From NCBI GenBank assembly GCA_024642775.1, contig JAHEAL010000011.1:1-37395 (forward strand): 37,395 bases of DNA, in the 5' to 3' direction. This DNA is from Nitrosomonadales bacterium. Lineage in GTDB: Bacteria > Pseudomonadota > Gammaproteobacteria > Burkholderiales > Methylophilaceae. This document shows, one piece after another, positions 1 through 9,184 of the stretch. The position numbers and the translations under genes are program-made. The notes under the pieces are model-generated. The model was not told the origin of the DNA and did not search any database. It saw only the letters and a program-made list of their open reading frames with translations. Numbering within the stretch: the stretch's first letter is position 1; each line of letters opens with the position of its first letter.

Positions 1-1242
1 AAGCACCTTCCCGTAGCAAACCTAATTGAACTTGCAAATGAAAGCAAAGTTGATAATGCAGGGAGAATGCGGAAACAAGATTTAATTTTTGCAATTCTAA
101 AAACAAAAGCTAAAAATGGTGAGACTCTCTATGGACAAGGAACGTTGGAAGTTTTACCCGATGGATTTGGATTTCTTAGATCTGCGGACACATCTTACCT
201 TGCTGGCCCTGACGACATTTATGTATCACCATCTCAAATAAGAAGATTTAACCTTCATACTGGAGATACAGTAGCTGGTGAAATAAGAACTCCTAAAGAC
301 AGTGAAAGATACTTTGCTCTTGTTAAAGTAGAAAAAGTTAATGAAGAGCCACCGGAAAATACAAAAAATAAAATTTTATTCGAGAATCTAACTCCTTTAT
401 TTCCAACCCAAAGACTTAATCTTGAGAGAGATATTTCAAGTGAAGAGAATATTACTGGAAGAATTATTGATATGATTGCTCCTGTTGGAAAAGGTCAACG
501 CGGTTTGATTGTAGCTAGTCCTAAAAGTGGTAAAACTGTAATGATGCAAAATATTGCTCATGCAATTACGGCTAATCATCCCGATACAGAATTAATTGTT
601 CTTTTAATTGATGAAAGACCTGAAGAGGTTACTGAAATGTCAAGGTCAGTAAAAGGAGAGGTGGTTGCTTCTACATTTGACGAACCCGCGACAAGGCACG
701 TTCAAGTTGCTGAGATGGTTATTGAGAAAGCCAAAAGAATGGTCGAACATAAGAAAGATGTTGTGATTCTTTTAGATTCAATTACCCGCTTAGCTCGTGC
801 TTACAATACAGTTATTCCATCATCTGGAAAGGTTCTAACTGGCGGAGTGGATGCAAATGCGCTTCATAAACCAAAGAGGTTCTTTGGAGCAGCTAGAAAT
901 ACTGAAGAAAGTGGATCTTTAACCATACTAGCTACCGCTTTAATAGATACTGGATCTAAAATGGATGACGTTATATATGAAGAATTTAAAGGTACTGGAA
1001 ATATGGAGATTCATTTAGACAGAAGAATGGCAGAAAAAAGGCTTTATCCTGCTCTTAATGTCAATAAATCCGGAACACGAAGAGAAGAGTTACTTATTGA
1101 TCAAGAAGTTCTTCAAAAAATATGGGTACTTCGCAAGCTACTTTACCCAATGGATGACATTGAAGCTATGGAATTCCTTATGGATAAAATAAAATCAACA
1201 AAAAACAATGATAACTTTTTTGATAGCATGAGAAGAGGATAA
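1..1242 (+). CDS. rho: Transcription termination factor Rho (5' end outside window)
   Basis: Rho is a hexameric RNA-dependent ATPase and helicase that ends transcription. The reading frame is open from base 1 and reads [20 protein letters not shown] before the internal Met at position 67. That stretch matches the N-terminal helical domain of Rho, so the true start lies upstream of the window and the ATG at 67 is internal. The cold-shock-like RNA-binding domain follows ([19 protein letters not shown]). The ATPase core shows the P-loop SPKSGKT, the [13 protein letters not shown] stretch, [15 protein letters not shown] and the Q/R-loop region [14 protein letters not shown]. The C-terminus ends near [11 protein letters not shown], as in other proteobacterial Rho proteins. 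rpmE follows 70 bp downstream, a common pairing in proteobacteria. No intrinsic terminator is visible between them, so the two may be cotranscribed. The identification is very secure. Confidence 0.97.
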   Translation, partial: KHLPVANLIELANESKVDNAGRMRKQDLIFAILKTKAKNGETLYGQGTLEVLPDGFGFLRSADTSYLAGPDDIYVSPSQIRRFNLHTGDTVAGEIRTPKDSERYFALVKVEKVNEEPPENTKNKILFENLTPLFPTQRLNLERDISSEENITGRIIDMIAPVGKGQRGLIVASPKSGKTVMMQNIAHAITANHPDTELIVLLIDERPEEVTEMSRSVKGEVVASTFDEPATRHVQVAEMVIEKAKRMVEHKKDVVILLDSITRLARAYNTVIPSSGKVLTGGVDANALHKPKRFFGAARNTEESGSLTILATALIDTGSKMDDVIYEEFKGTGNMEIHLDRRMAEKRLYPALNVNKSGTRREELLIDQEVLQKIWVLRKLLYPMDDIEAMEFLMDKIKSTKNNDNFFDSMRRG

Positions 1243-1312
1243 TATTGATTTTTTGCTAAATTACAGGGATAATTGCATCCTTATTATTTAATTAAAATTA
1301 AAGAACAACAAA

Positions 1313-1513
1313 ATGAAAAAGAATACGCACCCAAAATATCCTGAAATAAATGTTACATGCAGTTGTGGAAACACTTTTACGACGCAATCAACAGCTGGCA
1401 AAGATCTTAATATTGAAGTTTGTTCACAGTGCCACCCTTTCTACACGGGAAAGCAAAAAATTGTAGATACTGCTGGACGTGTTGAAAAATTTAAGCAAAA
1501 GTATGGGATGTAG
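1313..1513 (+). CDS. rpmE: 50S ribosomal protein L31 (zinc-binding type)
   Basis: This 66-residue protein has the normal length and sequence of bacterial L31: it begins [20 protein letters not shown] and has the [12 protein letters not shown] signature and an [10 protein letters not shown] end. Four cysteines (C16, C18, C37, C40) form the zinc-ribbon set of the C+ type, so this is the zinc-containing paralogue rather than the zinc-independent YkgM/RpmE2 type. L31 bridges the 50S and 30S subunits. The ATG at 1313 is preceded by an A-rich stretch with no clear Shine-Dalgarno sequence. A strong intrinsic terminator lies 17 bp after the stop codon and closes the rho-rpmE unit. Confidence 0.97.
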   Translation: MKKNTHPKYPEINVTCSCGNTFTTQSTAGKDLNIEVCSQCHPFYTGKQKIVDTAGRVEKFKQKYGM

Positions 1514-1530
1514 TTAAAAAAATAGATTAT

Positions 1531-1561
1531 AAAAAAAGGCAGCAAAGCTGCCTTTTTTTTT
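1531..1561 (+). terminator. Intrinsic terminator after rpmE
   Basis: A GC-rich stem GGCAGC / GCTGCC (1538-1543 and 1547-1552) with an AAA loop is extended by an A-tract on the left pairing with the T-tract on the right, and it ends in a run of nine T residues. This is a classical Rho-independent terminator for rpmE. The T-run abuts the next gene, which argues against a TTG start at 1560 for that gene. Confidence 0.9.
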
Positions 1562-1574
1562 GTATATTACGTAT

Positions 1575-3191
1575 ATGAAATATTTTCTTAATCATGATTG
1601 GCAAAGCAACATGCTTACACCAAATAAAAAAATTGGTGAAAAGGAAAAAATTAAGTTTCTAATAGTATTTTCTTTTATATATTTAATTATTGGTCTTTTC
1701 AATCACGCACCATGGAGACCTCTTGAAACTGACTCAATAAGTATTTTTTCGAATATTTTTTTTAATAATCATATACTTAGTCCAGTTTTAGCAAGTAGCG
1801 ATGACTTTAGTCATCCTCATATATATGAAATTGTTGGTGCTATTTTTGCTAAAGTCCTACCCTTCCTTGAACCTCATAACGCTGCGAGATTAAGTAATGT
1901 TATTTGGATTTTATTTACAATGGTTGGAATAGGACTAACGTCTAGAGAATTAAAAGGAATTGGATACGGCCGACAAAGTAATATTATTTTTCTTTCATCA
2001 GTTGGATTAGTTCTTACAATTCACTCTTTTACTCATTACTTAGCAATTATGAGCGGGTTTGCATTATGTATTTATGCATTCTCACTCTCAAATAGAAGAC
2101 CTTTTAGAGCCTCATTAGTCCTCGGGTTTGCTCTTGCTCTAGGAATTTTATCCAAAGGATTGCTTTTTTATGTGCCTGTGCTGTTGTCATGCTGCACCCT
2201 CGCGTTATTTCCGGCTTGGAACACTAAGAGACTTTTTATTTTTTTTCTTATTGGATCGATAATTAGCTTAACAGTCTTTACATTTTGGCTGTATCTTTTG
2301 TCTATTTTTAATGCTTCAATTATTCCCAAAATTTTAAATATGACTTTCACTCCTAGGTTGGTTAATTTTAAATATTATTTGATAAATATTTTATGGTTTG
2401 CTTGGCCGGCCATACCTTTATTTTTATGGACATTATTTAGTGAAGGAAGAAAATTTCATATTTATAAAAGAATAAACCTACCTCTTATATTTATTCTTTG
2501 GTTTTTAGGAATGTTTATTTCCGAATCAAGCATCAGCCAGATAAATCTAATTATCATTCTTCCAGCAATTGCGATAGTGAGTAGCTCATCAGTTGACACA
2601 ATGCAAAGAGGTGCGTCAGGTGCATTAAACTGGTTCGGGATTTTGATTTTTTCTTTTATTGCATCATTCATCTGGATCGGATGGACAGCTCACACAATTG
2701 GAGTTCCTGAAAGATTGTATGAAAGGATGATCTATCTATCTGGAAATATTCCTCCAAACTTTAACTTATATTCTTTTCTAATTTCTGTAATTATAACTAT
2801 CTTATGGATATATTTAATTATAAAAAATAAATACACCAATAGATCATCAGTATCTAACTGGGCATTAGGAATATGCCTAAACTGGATTCTTTTAATTCTA
2901 TTATGGCTGCCAATGATTGAAAATAGAAAAGATTATGGAAAAATATTTAGTCAAATAAACAAATTGGATCTACCAAAAAATGCATGCTTTATTTCAGATG
3001 GATTAAGCGGCAGCCATATTGATTTATTTTATTACTACACTCTTAAAAAGGTGTACCTGGATAATAGTAATTGTAAATATGTTTTAGGGTATAGAAACCT
3101 TACAAAATTTTCTCTAAATGACTCTGAGGTGATCTGGGAAGGGCAAATGCCAAGTGATAGAAAGAAATTTTTTATAATAAAAGATAATTAA
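1575..3191 (+). CDS. GT-C family membrane glycosyltransferase (ArnT/PMT-like)
   Basis: This is a polytopic membrane protein of about 538 residues with roughly a dozen hydrophobic segments, close in length to ArnT (about 550). A first membrane helix is followed by a periplasmic loop with acidic residues (PWRPLETDS), the usual place of the catalytic Asp in GT-C enzymes. A later helix carries ALGILSKGLLFYVPVLL, resembling the 'LTKGP' helix of the PMT_2/GT83 families. The C-terminal soluble part (about 430-538) has little recognisable sequence. Family members move a sugar from a polyprenyl phosphate carrier to lipid A or protein; the acceptor here is unknown. The frame is open from a TTG at 1560, but that codon lies in the terminator T-run, so the ATG at 1575 is preferred; the ATG at 1611 is an alternative. 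It stands alone and its end overlaps the convergent fdsD by 4 bp. Confidence 0.72.
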   Translation: MKYFLNHDWQSNMLTPNKKIGEKEKIKFLIVFSFIYLIIGLFNHAPWRPLETDSISIFSNIFFNNHILSPVLASSDDFSHPHIYEIVGAIFAKVLPFLEPHNAARLSNVIWILFTMVGIGLTSRELKGIGYGRQSNIIFLSSVGLVLTIHSFTHYLAIMSGFALCIYAFSLSNRRPFRASLVLGFALALGILSKGLLFYVPVLLSCCTLALFPAWNTKRLFIFFLIGSIISLTVFTFWLYLLSIFNASIIPKILNMTFTPRLVNFKYYLINILWFAWPAIPLFLWTLFSEGRKFHIYKRINLPLIFILWFLGMFISESSISQINLIIILPAIAIVSSSSVDTMQRGASGALNWFGILIFSFIASFIWIGWTAHTIGVPERLYERMIYLSGNIPPNFNLYSFLISVIITILWIYLIIKNKYTNRSSVSNWALGICLNWILLILLWLPMIENRKDYGKIFSQINKLDLPKNACFISDGLSGSHIDLFYYYTLKKVYLDNSNCKYVLGYRNLTKFSLNDSEVIWEGQMPSDRKKFFIIKDN

Positions 3192-3400
3192 AAGTGCTTA
3201 GAAGCTTTCAGAACATATTCAAGAATTTCAGTTTGTGAATCATTATTATTAATTATTTCCATAAGCTGTTTACGCATTTTTGGTGACCAAAATTTTTCAA
3301 TATGGTTAGCAACCCCCTGAATACCCTCATTTTCATCAGGATATGCCATAAAGAACGATGCTATTTGGTTTGCCATAATTACAAGTTGCTTATTTTCCAT
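3188..3400 (-). CDS. fdsD: Formate dehydrogenase delta subunit FdsD
   Basis: This 70-residue protein matches the short FdsD family: NKQLVIMANQIASFF, then a GVANHIEKFWSPKMRKQL block (NH..KFW.P.MR.QL is the family signature). FdsD is the last gene of fdsGBACD operons and is needed for an active NAD-dependent molybdenum formate dehydrogenase; it is thought to help maturation or assembly in the cytoplasm. The gene starts at ATG 3400, 9 bp after the fdhD stop, so it is cotranscribed. Its 3' end overlaps the convergent glycosyltransferase gene by 4 bp and no terminator is visible there. Confidence 0.9.
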   Translation of the reverse strand: MENKQLVIMANQIASFFMAYPDENEGIQGVANHIEKFWSPKMRKQLMEIINNNDSQTEILEYVLKASKHF

Positions 3401-3409
3401 CGCGCTATT

Positions 3410-4213
3410 TTACTCGATTATTCTTTCTTTGTGACTATAAACCACAAATCTTTTTTCTCTAGCAAATCCAATTAATGTAAGGTTATTTTTTTTTGCAAGC
3501 TCCACAGCCATAGATGTTGGTGCTGAAATAGCAATTAGAATAGGTATTTTTGTAACTAAAATCTTTTGTACCATTTCGTAACTTGCCCGGCTTGAACAAA
3601 TTACAAAACCTCCATTTAATCTTTTAGCAAGTATACTTCCAATCAATTTATCTAGCGCATTATGTCTACCCACATCCTCACTTGTTGATAATATTTTTCC
3701 ATTGCTATCAAAAAATGATGCTGCATGAATTGATCCTGTTTTTGAATGTGCCTCTTGTGAATTATTGAAATCACTTAATGACTTAAAAATGATATCTTTT
3801 TTTAATAAAATCTCATTTCTTGAAGGATATAGACGATTTAATCTATCTGAAAAATAGTCTAAACTTTCGACACCACAAATCCCACAACCTGTCTTTCCTG
3901 ATAAATTTCTTTTAATTTTCTTTAGATTGATAAAATTTTCTTGATCAATCTCTAGATTGATCTCAGTACCGTTTGAATTTTTTCTGATCTGAATATCAAA
4001 AATATCATCTTTACTTTGAACTATTCCTTCTGAGAATGAAAAACCGATCGCAAAATCCTCAAGATCATTAGGCGTCGCCATCATAACCACATGAGAAATT
4101 CCATTATAGCTAATAGCTATTGGAGTTTCATTAGTCAGATAGTCTTCACGTTTACCTTCAAGTTCTGTCGAATCTGAAACTTCAAAAGATGAATATAAGT
4201 TTCGACTATTCAC
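3410..4213 (-). CDS. fdhD: Formate dehydrogenase accessory sulfurtransferase FdhD (FdsC)
   Basis: This 267-residue protein is FdhD. The family hands sulfur from a cysteine desulfurase to the Mo-bis-MGD cofactor, which is required before formate dehydrogenase is active. The conserved cysteine pair is seen as TGCGICG (C110 and C113). Other family blocks are DLEDFAIGFSFSEGI, the SIHAASFF stretch, STSEDVGRHNALDKLIG and a late SAPTSMAVELA segment. The only in-frame start giving the full N-terminus is GTG at 4213, 10 bp after the fdsA stop; the first internal Met is at residue 44. In Cupriavidus-type operons this gene is called fdsC. Its place between fdsA and fdsD matches that order exactly. Confidence 0.95.
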   Translation of the reverse strand: MNSRNLYSSFEVSDSTELEGKREDYLTNETPIAISYNGISHVVMMATPNDLEDFAIGFSFSEGIVQSKDDIFDIQIRKNSNGTEINLEIDQENFINLKKIKRNLSGKTGCGICGVESLDYFSDRLNRLYPSRNEILLKKDIIFKSLSDFNNSQEAHSKTGSIHAASFFDSNGKILSTSEDVGRHNALDKLIGSILAKRLNGGFVICSSRASYEMVQKILVTKIPILIAISAPTSMAVELAKKNNLTLIGFAREKRFVVYSHKERIIE

Positions 4214-4223
4214 AGTGCACTGT

Positions 4224-7064
4224 TTAGACTTTTATTTTTTTTGAATCAACAAATGAGATTTGTTCTTCACTAAATGATTTATATTTTTCTTGCCATGAAG
4301 ACGCTTGAGTCACTTTAGAAACTTGAACAGCAGTAACTTTAAATTCAGGGCAATTTGTAGCCCAATCTGAATTGTCTGTGGTAATTACATTGGCGCCAGA
4401 AAAAGGGTGGTGAAATGTTGTATAAACAACACCAGGCTGAACCCTTTCAGTAATTTTACATCTCAATACAGTTTCACCAGCTCGACTATTAATTCCAACC
4501 CAATCTCCTTCATTAATACCTCTTTCTTCAGCATCATGCGGATGGACCTCGATTAAATCTTCATCGTGCCATTTATTATTTTCTGTTCTCCTGGTTTGCG
4601 CACCTACATTATATTGAGACAGAATTCTTCCGGTGGTTAAAATTAACGGGAATCGTTTATTTACTTTTTCTGTAGTTGGAATGTATTCGGTAATAAAGAA
4701 CTTACCTTTACCTCGAACAAATTGATCAATATGCATTGTCGGCGTTCCATCTGGATGCTCATCATTACATGGCCACTGAATACTGCCTACTTGATTCAGT
4801 TTATCAAATGTTACGTTCTTGAATGTTGGGGTTAAAAGCGCTATTTCATCTAATATCTCTGCAGCATGGCTATAATTCATCTTATAACCCAGTGCATTTG
4901 ATAATAACTGAGTTACTTCCCAATCTTCATAGCCATTTTTTGGAGTCATTACTCTATTGACTGGAGAAATTCTCCGCTCAGCATTGGTAAATGTTCCACT
5001 TTTTTCCAAAAATGATGATCCAGGTAAGAAAACATGAGCATACATTGCGGTTTCATTCAAAAATAAATCTTGAACAATTACGCACTCCATTGATTCAAGA
5101 GCATGTGTTACATGTTGTGTATTTGGGTCTGATTGAGCAATATCTTCACCTTGACAATAAAGACCTTTAAATGAACCATCAATTGCTGAATCCAGCATAT
5201 TTGGAATTCTTAAGCCTGGTTCACCTTGAAGCTTAACTCCCCAAGTATCTTCAAATAACTTTCGAGTTTCTTTATCTGAGACGTGACGGTAGCCAGGAAA
5301 TTCATGAGGGAATGATCCCATGTCGCATGATCCTTGAACATTATTTTGTCCTCTTAAAGGATTTACACCAACACCCTCTCTACCAATATTGGCAGTTGCC
5401 ATAGCTAAATTTGCAATACCCATAACCATAGTAGATCCTTGGCTGTGCTCAGTAACACCCAAGCCATAATATATTGATCCATTATTTTCTGTTGCAAAAA
5501 GTCTCGCCGCTTCTCGAACCAATTTAGCAGGAACACCGGTTTCTAACTCTAAAGACTCAGGGGAATTTTTTTCCAAACTCACAAAGTCTGACCAAATTTT
5601 GAACGAGTCGAGTTCACACCTTTCCTTAACGTATTCTTCATCCATTAATTTTTCAGTAATAATGACGTGTGCTAAGGAATTGATAATTGCTACGTTTGTT
5701 CCAGGCTTTAATTTTAAATGGTAGTCTGCACGAATATGAGGAGATTTATTAACCAGATCAATTTCTCGTGGATCAACTACAATTAATTTTGCGCCTTGCC
5801 TTAAGCGTTTTTTCATTTGAGAACCAAAAACAGGATGGCCGTCAGTTGGATTAGCACCAATAACCATAATCACATCCGACTTCATGACTGAGTCAAAATT
5901 TTGCGTACCTGCTGACTCTCCTAGTGTTTGCTTTAAACCATATCCAGTTGGCGAATGACAAACTCTTGCACACGTGTCGATATTATTATTTCCAAATCCA
6001 GCACGAACTAATTTTTGTACTAAATATGTTTCTTCATTGGTACATCTGGAAGAATTGATTGCACCAACTGAATCAGTGCCATATTTTTTTTGAATTCTTG
6101 TAATTTCTTTAGCAGCATAATTAATAGCTTCATCCCATGAAACTTCTTGCCATGGATCATGAATACTTTTTCTTATCATCGGAGTTGTGATTCTATCTTT
6201 ATGTGTTGTGTAACCCCATGCAAATCTACCCTTTACACATGAATGGCCATGATTTGCACCACCATTTTTATTAGGGGTCATTCTAACTAATTCTTCACCC
6301 TTCATTTCAGCATTAAAGGAGCATCCAACACCACAATAGGCACAAGTTGTGGTCACAGACTTTTCTGGTACTCCTGATTTGATAATTGAATTTTCCATTA
6401 ATGTTGCAGTTGGACAAGCTTGCACACAAGCTCCACAAGAAACACATTCGGAATCAAAAAAGTTTTTATTACCTGCAGATACTTTAGAATCAAAACCTCT
6501 AGCATCAATTGTTAATGCAAAAGTTCCTTGTGTCTCTTCGCATGCGCGGACACAACGAGAACATACAATGCATTTGGAGGGATCAAAAGTGAAATAAGGA
6601 TTTGATTCATCTTTTTTGGAGTCAAGATGATTTTTCCCTTCATAACCATACCTAACCTCACGAAGGCCAACAGCACCAGCCATGTCTTGCAATTCACAAT
6701 CTCCGTTTGTAGAACAGGTTAAGCAATCCAATGGATGATCGGAAATATAAAGTTCCATTACACCTTTTCTGATATCAGCTAATTTTGAGGTTTGAGTTGA
6801 AACAACCATACCCTCCTCCGCTGGAGTAGTGCAGGATGCTGGATAGCCACGTCTTCCTTCAATCTCGACAAGGCATAATCTACACGAACCAAATGGTTCT
6901 AATGAGTCGGTAGCGCATAACTTAGGAATTGAGGAGCCAAGCTCTGATGCTGCCCTCATGACCGAGGTACCTTTTGGTACGGTTACCTTTTTCCCATCAA
7001 TAGTCAGATTGACGCTTTCTAAGCTGTCTTTTTTTGGCGTTCCAAAATCTCTTGTATCATCCAT
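4224..7064 (-). CDS. fdsA: NAD-dependent formate dehydrogenase, catalytic alpha subunit FdsA
   Basis: This cytoplasmic catalytic subunit oxidises formate to CO2 at a Mo (or W) bis-MGD centre and passes electrons through FeS clusters to FdsB/FdsG, reducing NAD+. The 946 residues are full length. An N-terminal plant-ferredoxin-like domain holds a [2Fe-2S] set (C50, C61, C64, C78). A His-Cys3 cluster motif follows (H110, C114, C117, C123), then two ferredoxin [4Fe-4S] motifs (C165/168/171/175 and C207/210/213/217). The molybdopterin domain starts with C241, C244, C248, C276. The catalytic metal ligand is Cys369 in the motif CARVCHSPTGYG with the neighbouring His370; it is Cys, not selenocysteine. 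The ATG at 7064 is 32 bp after the fdsB stop. Whether Mo or W is used cannot be read from the sequence; the divergent Mo-cofactor genes fit either. Confidence 0.96.
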   Translation of the reverse strand: MDDTRDFGTPKKDSLESVNLTIDGKKVTVPKGTSVMRAASELGSSIPKLCATDSLEPFGSCRLCLVEIEGRRGYPASCTTPAEEGMVVSTQTSKLADIRKGVMELYISDHPLDCLTCSTNGDCELQDMAGAVGLREVRYGYEGKNHLDSKKDESNPYFTFDPSKCIVCSRCVRACEETQGTFALTIDARGFDSKVSAGNKNFFDSECVSCGACVQACPTATLMENSIIKSGVPEKSVTTTCAYCGVGCSFNAEMKGEELVRMTPNKNGGANHGHSCVKGRFAWGYTTHKDRITTPMIRKSIHDPWQEVSWDEAINYAAKEITRIQKKYGTDSVGAINSSRCTNEETYLVQKLVRAGFGNNNIDTCARVCHSPTGYGLKQTLGESAGTQNFDSVMKSDVIMVIGANPTDGHPVFGSQMKKRLRQGAKLIVVDPREIDLVNKSPHIRADYHLKLKPGTNVAIINSLAHVIITEKLMDEEYVKERCELDSFKIWSDFVSLEKNSPESLELETGVPAKLVREAARLFATENNGSIYYGLGVTEHSQGSTMVMGIANLAMATANIGREGVGVNPLRGQNNVQGSCDMGSFPHEFPGYRHVSDKETRKLFEDTWGVKLQGEPGLRIPNMLDSAIDGSFKGLYCQGEDIAQSDPNTQHVTHALESMECVIVQDLFLNETAMYAHVFLPGSSFLEKSGTFTNAERRISPVNRVMTPKNGYEDWEVTQLLSNALGYKMNYSHAAEILDEIALLTPTFKNVTFDKLNQVGSIQWPCNDEHPDGTPTMHIDQFVRGKGKFFITEYIPTTEKVNKRFPLILTTGRILSQYNVGAQTRRTENNKWHDEDLIEVHPHDAEERGINEGDWVGINSRAGETVLRCKITERVQPGVVYTTFHHPFSGANVITTDNSDWATNCPEFKVTAVQVSKVTQASSWQEKYKSFSEEQISFVDSKKIKV

Positions 7065-7096
7065 AATATAAATTCTTTTAAAAGTTATTAACTATT

Positions 7097-8647
7097 TTAA
7101 TTCTCAACTTGCTCAGCATCAACCCCAAAATCTTTTGGGAAATACTTTAAAGCACTCATTACTGGAAATGGGGTCATTCCTCCCATTGCGCACAGTGAAC
7201 CATCCACCATGGTGCCGCATAAATTTTTTAATAAAGCTATGTTTTTTTCTGGCTCATTTTTGCTAGTAATTTTATCAATCACCTCCATACCTCGAGTTGA
7301 CCCAATTCGGCATGGCGTACATTTTCCACAAGATTCAATGGCACAAAATTCAAATGAATATCTAGCCATTTCAGCCATATTAATATCTTCATCAAAGGCA
7401 ACAATTCCCCCATGACCTACAACAGCATTTAATTTTGAATACGCCTCATAATCAAGCTCAACATCAAAATTTTCTTCCGATATAAAAGCACCTAATGGAC
7501 CTCCTACCTGAACAGCTTTGATCTTTTTACCAGAGGCACTTCCACCACCAAAGTCAAAAAGAAGCTCTCTTAAAGTGATACCAAAGGATTTTTCAATCAA
7601 TCCCGTATTTTTTAAATTGCCCGCTAGTTGAATTGGAAGCGTTCCTTTAGATCTACCAACTCCAAAATCAGCATAATACTTAGCACCTTTTGATAAAATA
7701 ATAGGGATAGTTGCTAATGAAATAACATTATTGACAACTGTTGGCTTACCAAATAAGCCTTCGATTGCTGGAAGAGGCGGTTTATATCTTACCAAACCTC
7801 TTTTACCTTCCAAACTTTCAAGCAGTGACGTTTCTTCACCACAAATATAGGCTCCAGCGGCACGTCGAACCTCTAATTTAAAATTTTTTCCTGACCCAAG
7901 TATGTTATTACCCAGATAATTGGATTCTTCAGCGGTTTTAATCGCTTCATTCAATACATTCAATGCATCTGGGTATTCTGATCTTAAGTAAATATACCCT
8001 TGATCAGCATTAACAGCTAATCCAGCAATGACCATTCCTTCTATCAGGACAAATGGATCATTCTCCATAATCATTCGGTCAGAAAATGTTCCTGAGTCGC
8101 CCTCATCAGCATTACATACAATGTATTTTTTTTCAGACGGGGCATCAAGAACCGTTTGCCACTTAATACCTGTAGGGAATGCTGCCCCACCTCTACCTCT
8201 TAATCCAGATTCTTTAACTTCATCTACTATTTTTTGATTATCTAACGAAAGTGCTTTTTTTAATCCGTTAAATCCATCATGATTGATGTAATCATTCAAA
8301 TCAACTGGATCTGTTATACCAACACGAGCAAATGTTAATCTTTCCTGATTCCTCAACCAAGCAAGCTCATCAGTTTTTCCTAAAAACTTAGGGTGTTCTT
8401 TGCCATTATAAAATTCATTATCAAACAGTGAGGTAACGTCCGCCTCTTCTATTGGGCCGTAAGCCACTCTTCCTTCAACTGTCTCAACTTCAATCATAGG
8501 CTCAAGCCAAAAAATACCCCTAGACCCATTGCGAACAATTGCTAAATCAATATTTCTTTTTTTTGCTTCTATTTCAATTAACTTAAAAACCTTATTCGCT
8601 CCTAAGGAAACAGCTGTTGAGTCAATTGGTATGTAAATCTTTTTCAT
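7097..8647 (-). CDS. fdsB: NAD-dependent formate dehydrogenase, beta subunit FdsB (NuoF-like)
   Basis: FdsB is the FMN- and NAD(H)-binding diaphorase subunit of formate dehydrogenase, homologous to NuoF. A thioredoxin-like N-terminal domain of about 110 residues is followed by the NAD-binding loop LRGRGGAAFPTG, the FMN region NADEGDSGTFSDRM, AAGAYICGEETSLLESLEGKRG, and a C-terminal [4Fe-4S] site with ESCGKCTPCRIG plus the later Cys in KNLCGTMVDGSLC. The length (516) matches FdsB of other proteobacteria. The fdsG stop and the fdsB ATG overlap as TGATG, giving translational coupling; a GTG one codon upstream is a possible alternative. Together with FdsG it forms the electron exit module that makes NADH. 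Confidence 0.95.
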   Translation of the reverse strand: MKKIYIPIDSTAVSLGANKVFKLIEIEAKKRNIDLAIVRNGSRGIFWLEPMIEVETVEGRVAYGPIEEADVTSLFDNEFYNGKEHPKFLGKTDELAWLRNQERLTFARVGITDPVDLNDYINHDGFNGLKKALSLDNQKIVDEVKESGLRGRGGAAFPTGIKWQTVLDAPSEKKYIVCNADEGDSGTFSDRMIMENDPFVLIEGMVIAGLAVNADQGYIYLRSEYPDALNVLNEAIKTAEESNYLGNNILGSGKNFKLEVRRAAGAYICGEETSLLESLEGKRGLVRYKPPLPAIEGLFGKPTVVNNVISLATIPIILSKGAKYYADFGVGRSKGTLPIQLAGNLKNTGLIEKSFGITLRELLFDFGGGSASGKKIKAVQVGGPLGAFISEENFDVELDYEAYSKLNAVVGHGGIVAFDEDINMAEMARYSFEFCAIESCGKCTPCRIGSTRGMEVIDKITSKNEPEKNIALLKNLCGTMVDGSLCAMGGMTPFPVMSALKYFPKDFGVDAEQVEN

Positions 8648-9099
8648 CACTTATATTCTTCTATTAGTTGATCAATTTTATCTTCTGTTATCTTTCCATG
8701 TACGTCATCATTTATCATTATTGAAGGTGAGCAAGCACAATTTCCTAAACAATAAACGGGTTCTAAAGTAAATTTCTCATCTTTTGAGGTTTGATGGTAA
8801 TCAATTTTTAGCTTATCTTTAATATAAGCTTCAATTGCTTTGACATTCATTGCCTGACAAGATTCAGCCCGGCATACTTGTATAATATTTTTTCCAGATT
8901 TTTGAGTCCTAAAATGATGATAAAAAGATACAAATCCATGTACCTCGGCAACGGAAAGTTTCATGGCTTGCGATATAAGCCCATAACTTTCTTCTGGAAT
9001 AAAACCTAAATCGTCTTGAATTGCATGCATTAGAGGTAAAAGACCACCCGGGAGGTCTTTAAAGTTATCAATATGAGTTTTTAATTTCGTATCATCCAT
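8647..9099 (-). CDS. fdsG: NAD-dependent formate dehydrogenase, gamma subunit FdsG (NuoE-like)
   Basis: This is a thioredoxin-fold [2Fe-2S] subunit homologous to Nuo[21 protein letters not shown] is the typical family opening, followed by [11 protein letters not shown] and the cluster cysteines in CRAESC and [11 protein letters not shown]. It works with FdsB in electron transfer to NAD+. The frame is open from a TTG at 9120, but a candidate -10 (TATAAT, 9125-9130) would start transcription at about that point. The ATG at 9099 gives [13 protein letters not shown], the usual N-terminus, and is chosen. It is the first gene of the fdsGBACD operon, divergent from moaA across about 85 bp. Confidence 0.93.
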   Translation of the reverse strand: MDDTKLKTHIDNFKDLPGGLLPLMHAIQDDLGFIPEESYGLISQAMKLSVAEVHGFVSFYHHFRTQKSGKNIIQVCRAESCQAMNVKAIEAYIKDKLKIDYHQTSKDEKFTLEPVYCLGNCACSPSIMINDDVHGKITEDKIDQLIEEYK

Positions 9100-9124
9100 A
9101 AGTTTTGATCCATTCGACAATAGT

Positions 9125-9147
9125 ATTATACTAAGGTTTACGCCTTA
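9125..9147 (-). promoter_or_regulatory. Candidate fds operon promoter with inverted repeat
   Basis: On the minus strand a perfect -10 hexamer TATAAT (9130-9125) lies about 26 bases before the chosen fdsG start. A small inverted repeat TAAGG-N6-CCTTA (9132-9147) fills the region just upstream of the -10 box, where an operator could act. No good -35 hexamer is seen at 17 bp, as would suit an activator-dependent promoter. The reading is an inference from spacing and sequence only. Confidence 0.35.
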
Positions 9148-9184
9148 ATATATAAGTGAATTCATTAAACAATAAGTATATCAA

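Noticed and set aside
1560-1574. TTG start for the GT-C glycosyltransferase
   Set aside because: The TTG is in the T-run of the rpmE terminator and adds only five residues; the ATG at 1575 is more likely.
6349-6597. Open frame on the plus strand inside fdsA
   Set aside because: It lies opposite the FeS-cluster region of a clear gene, has no ribosome site and shows no protein-like pattern; it is a shadow of the real frame.
9100-9120. TTG start for FdsG
   Set aside because: It sits at the predicted transcription start, and the ATG at 9099 gives the usual family N-terminus.
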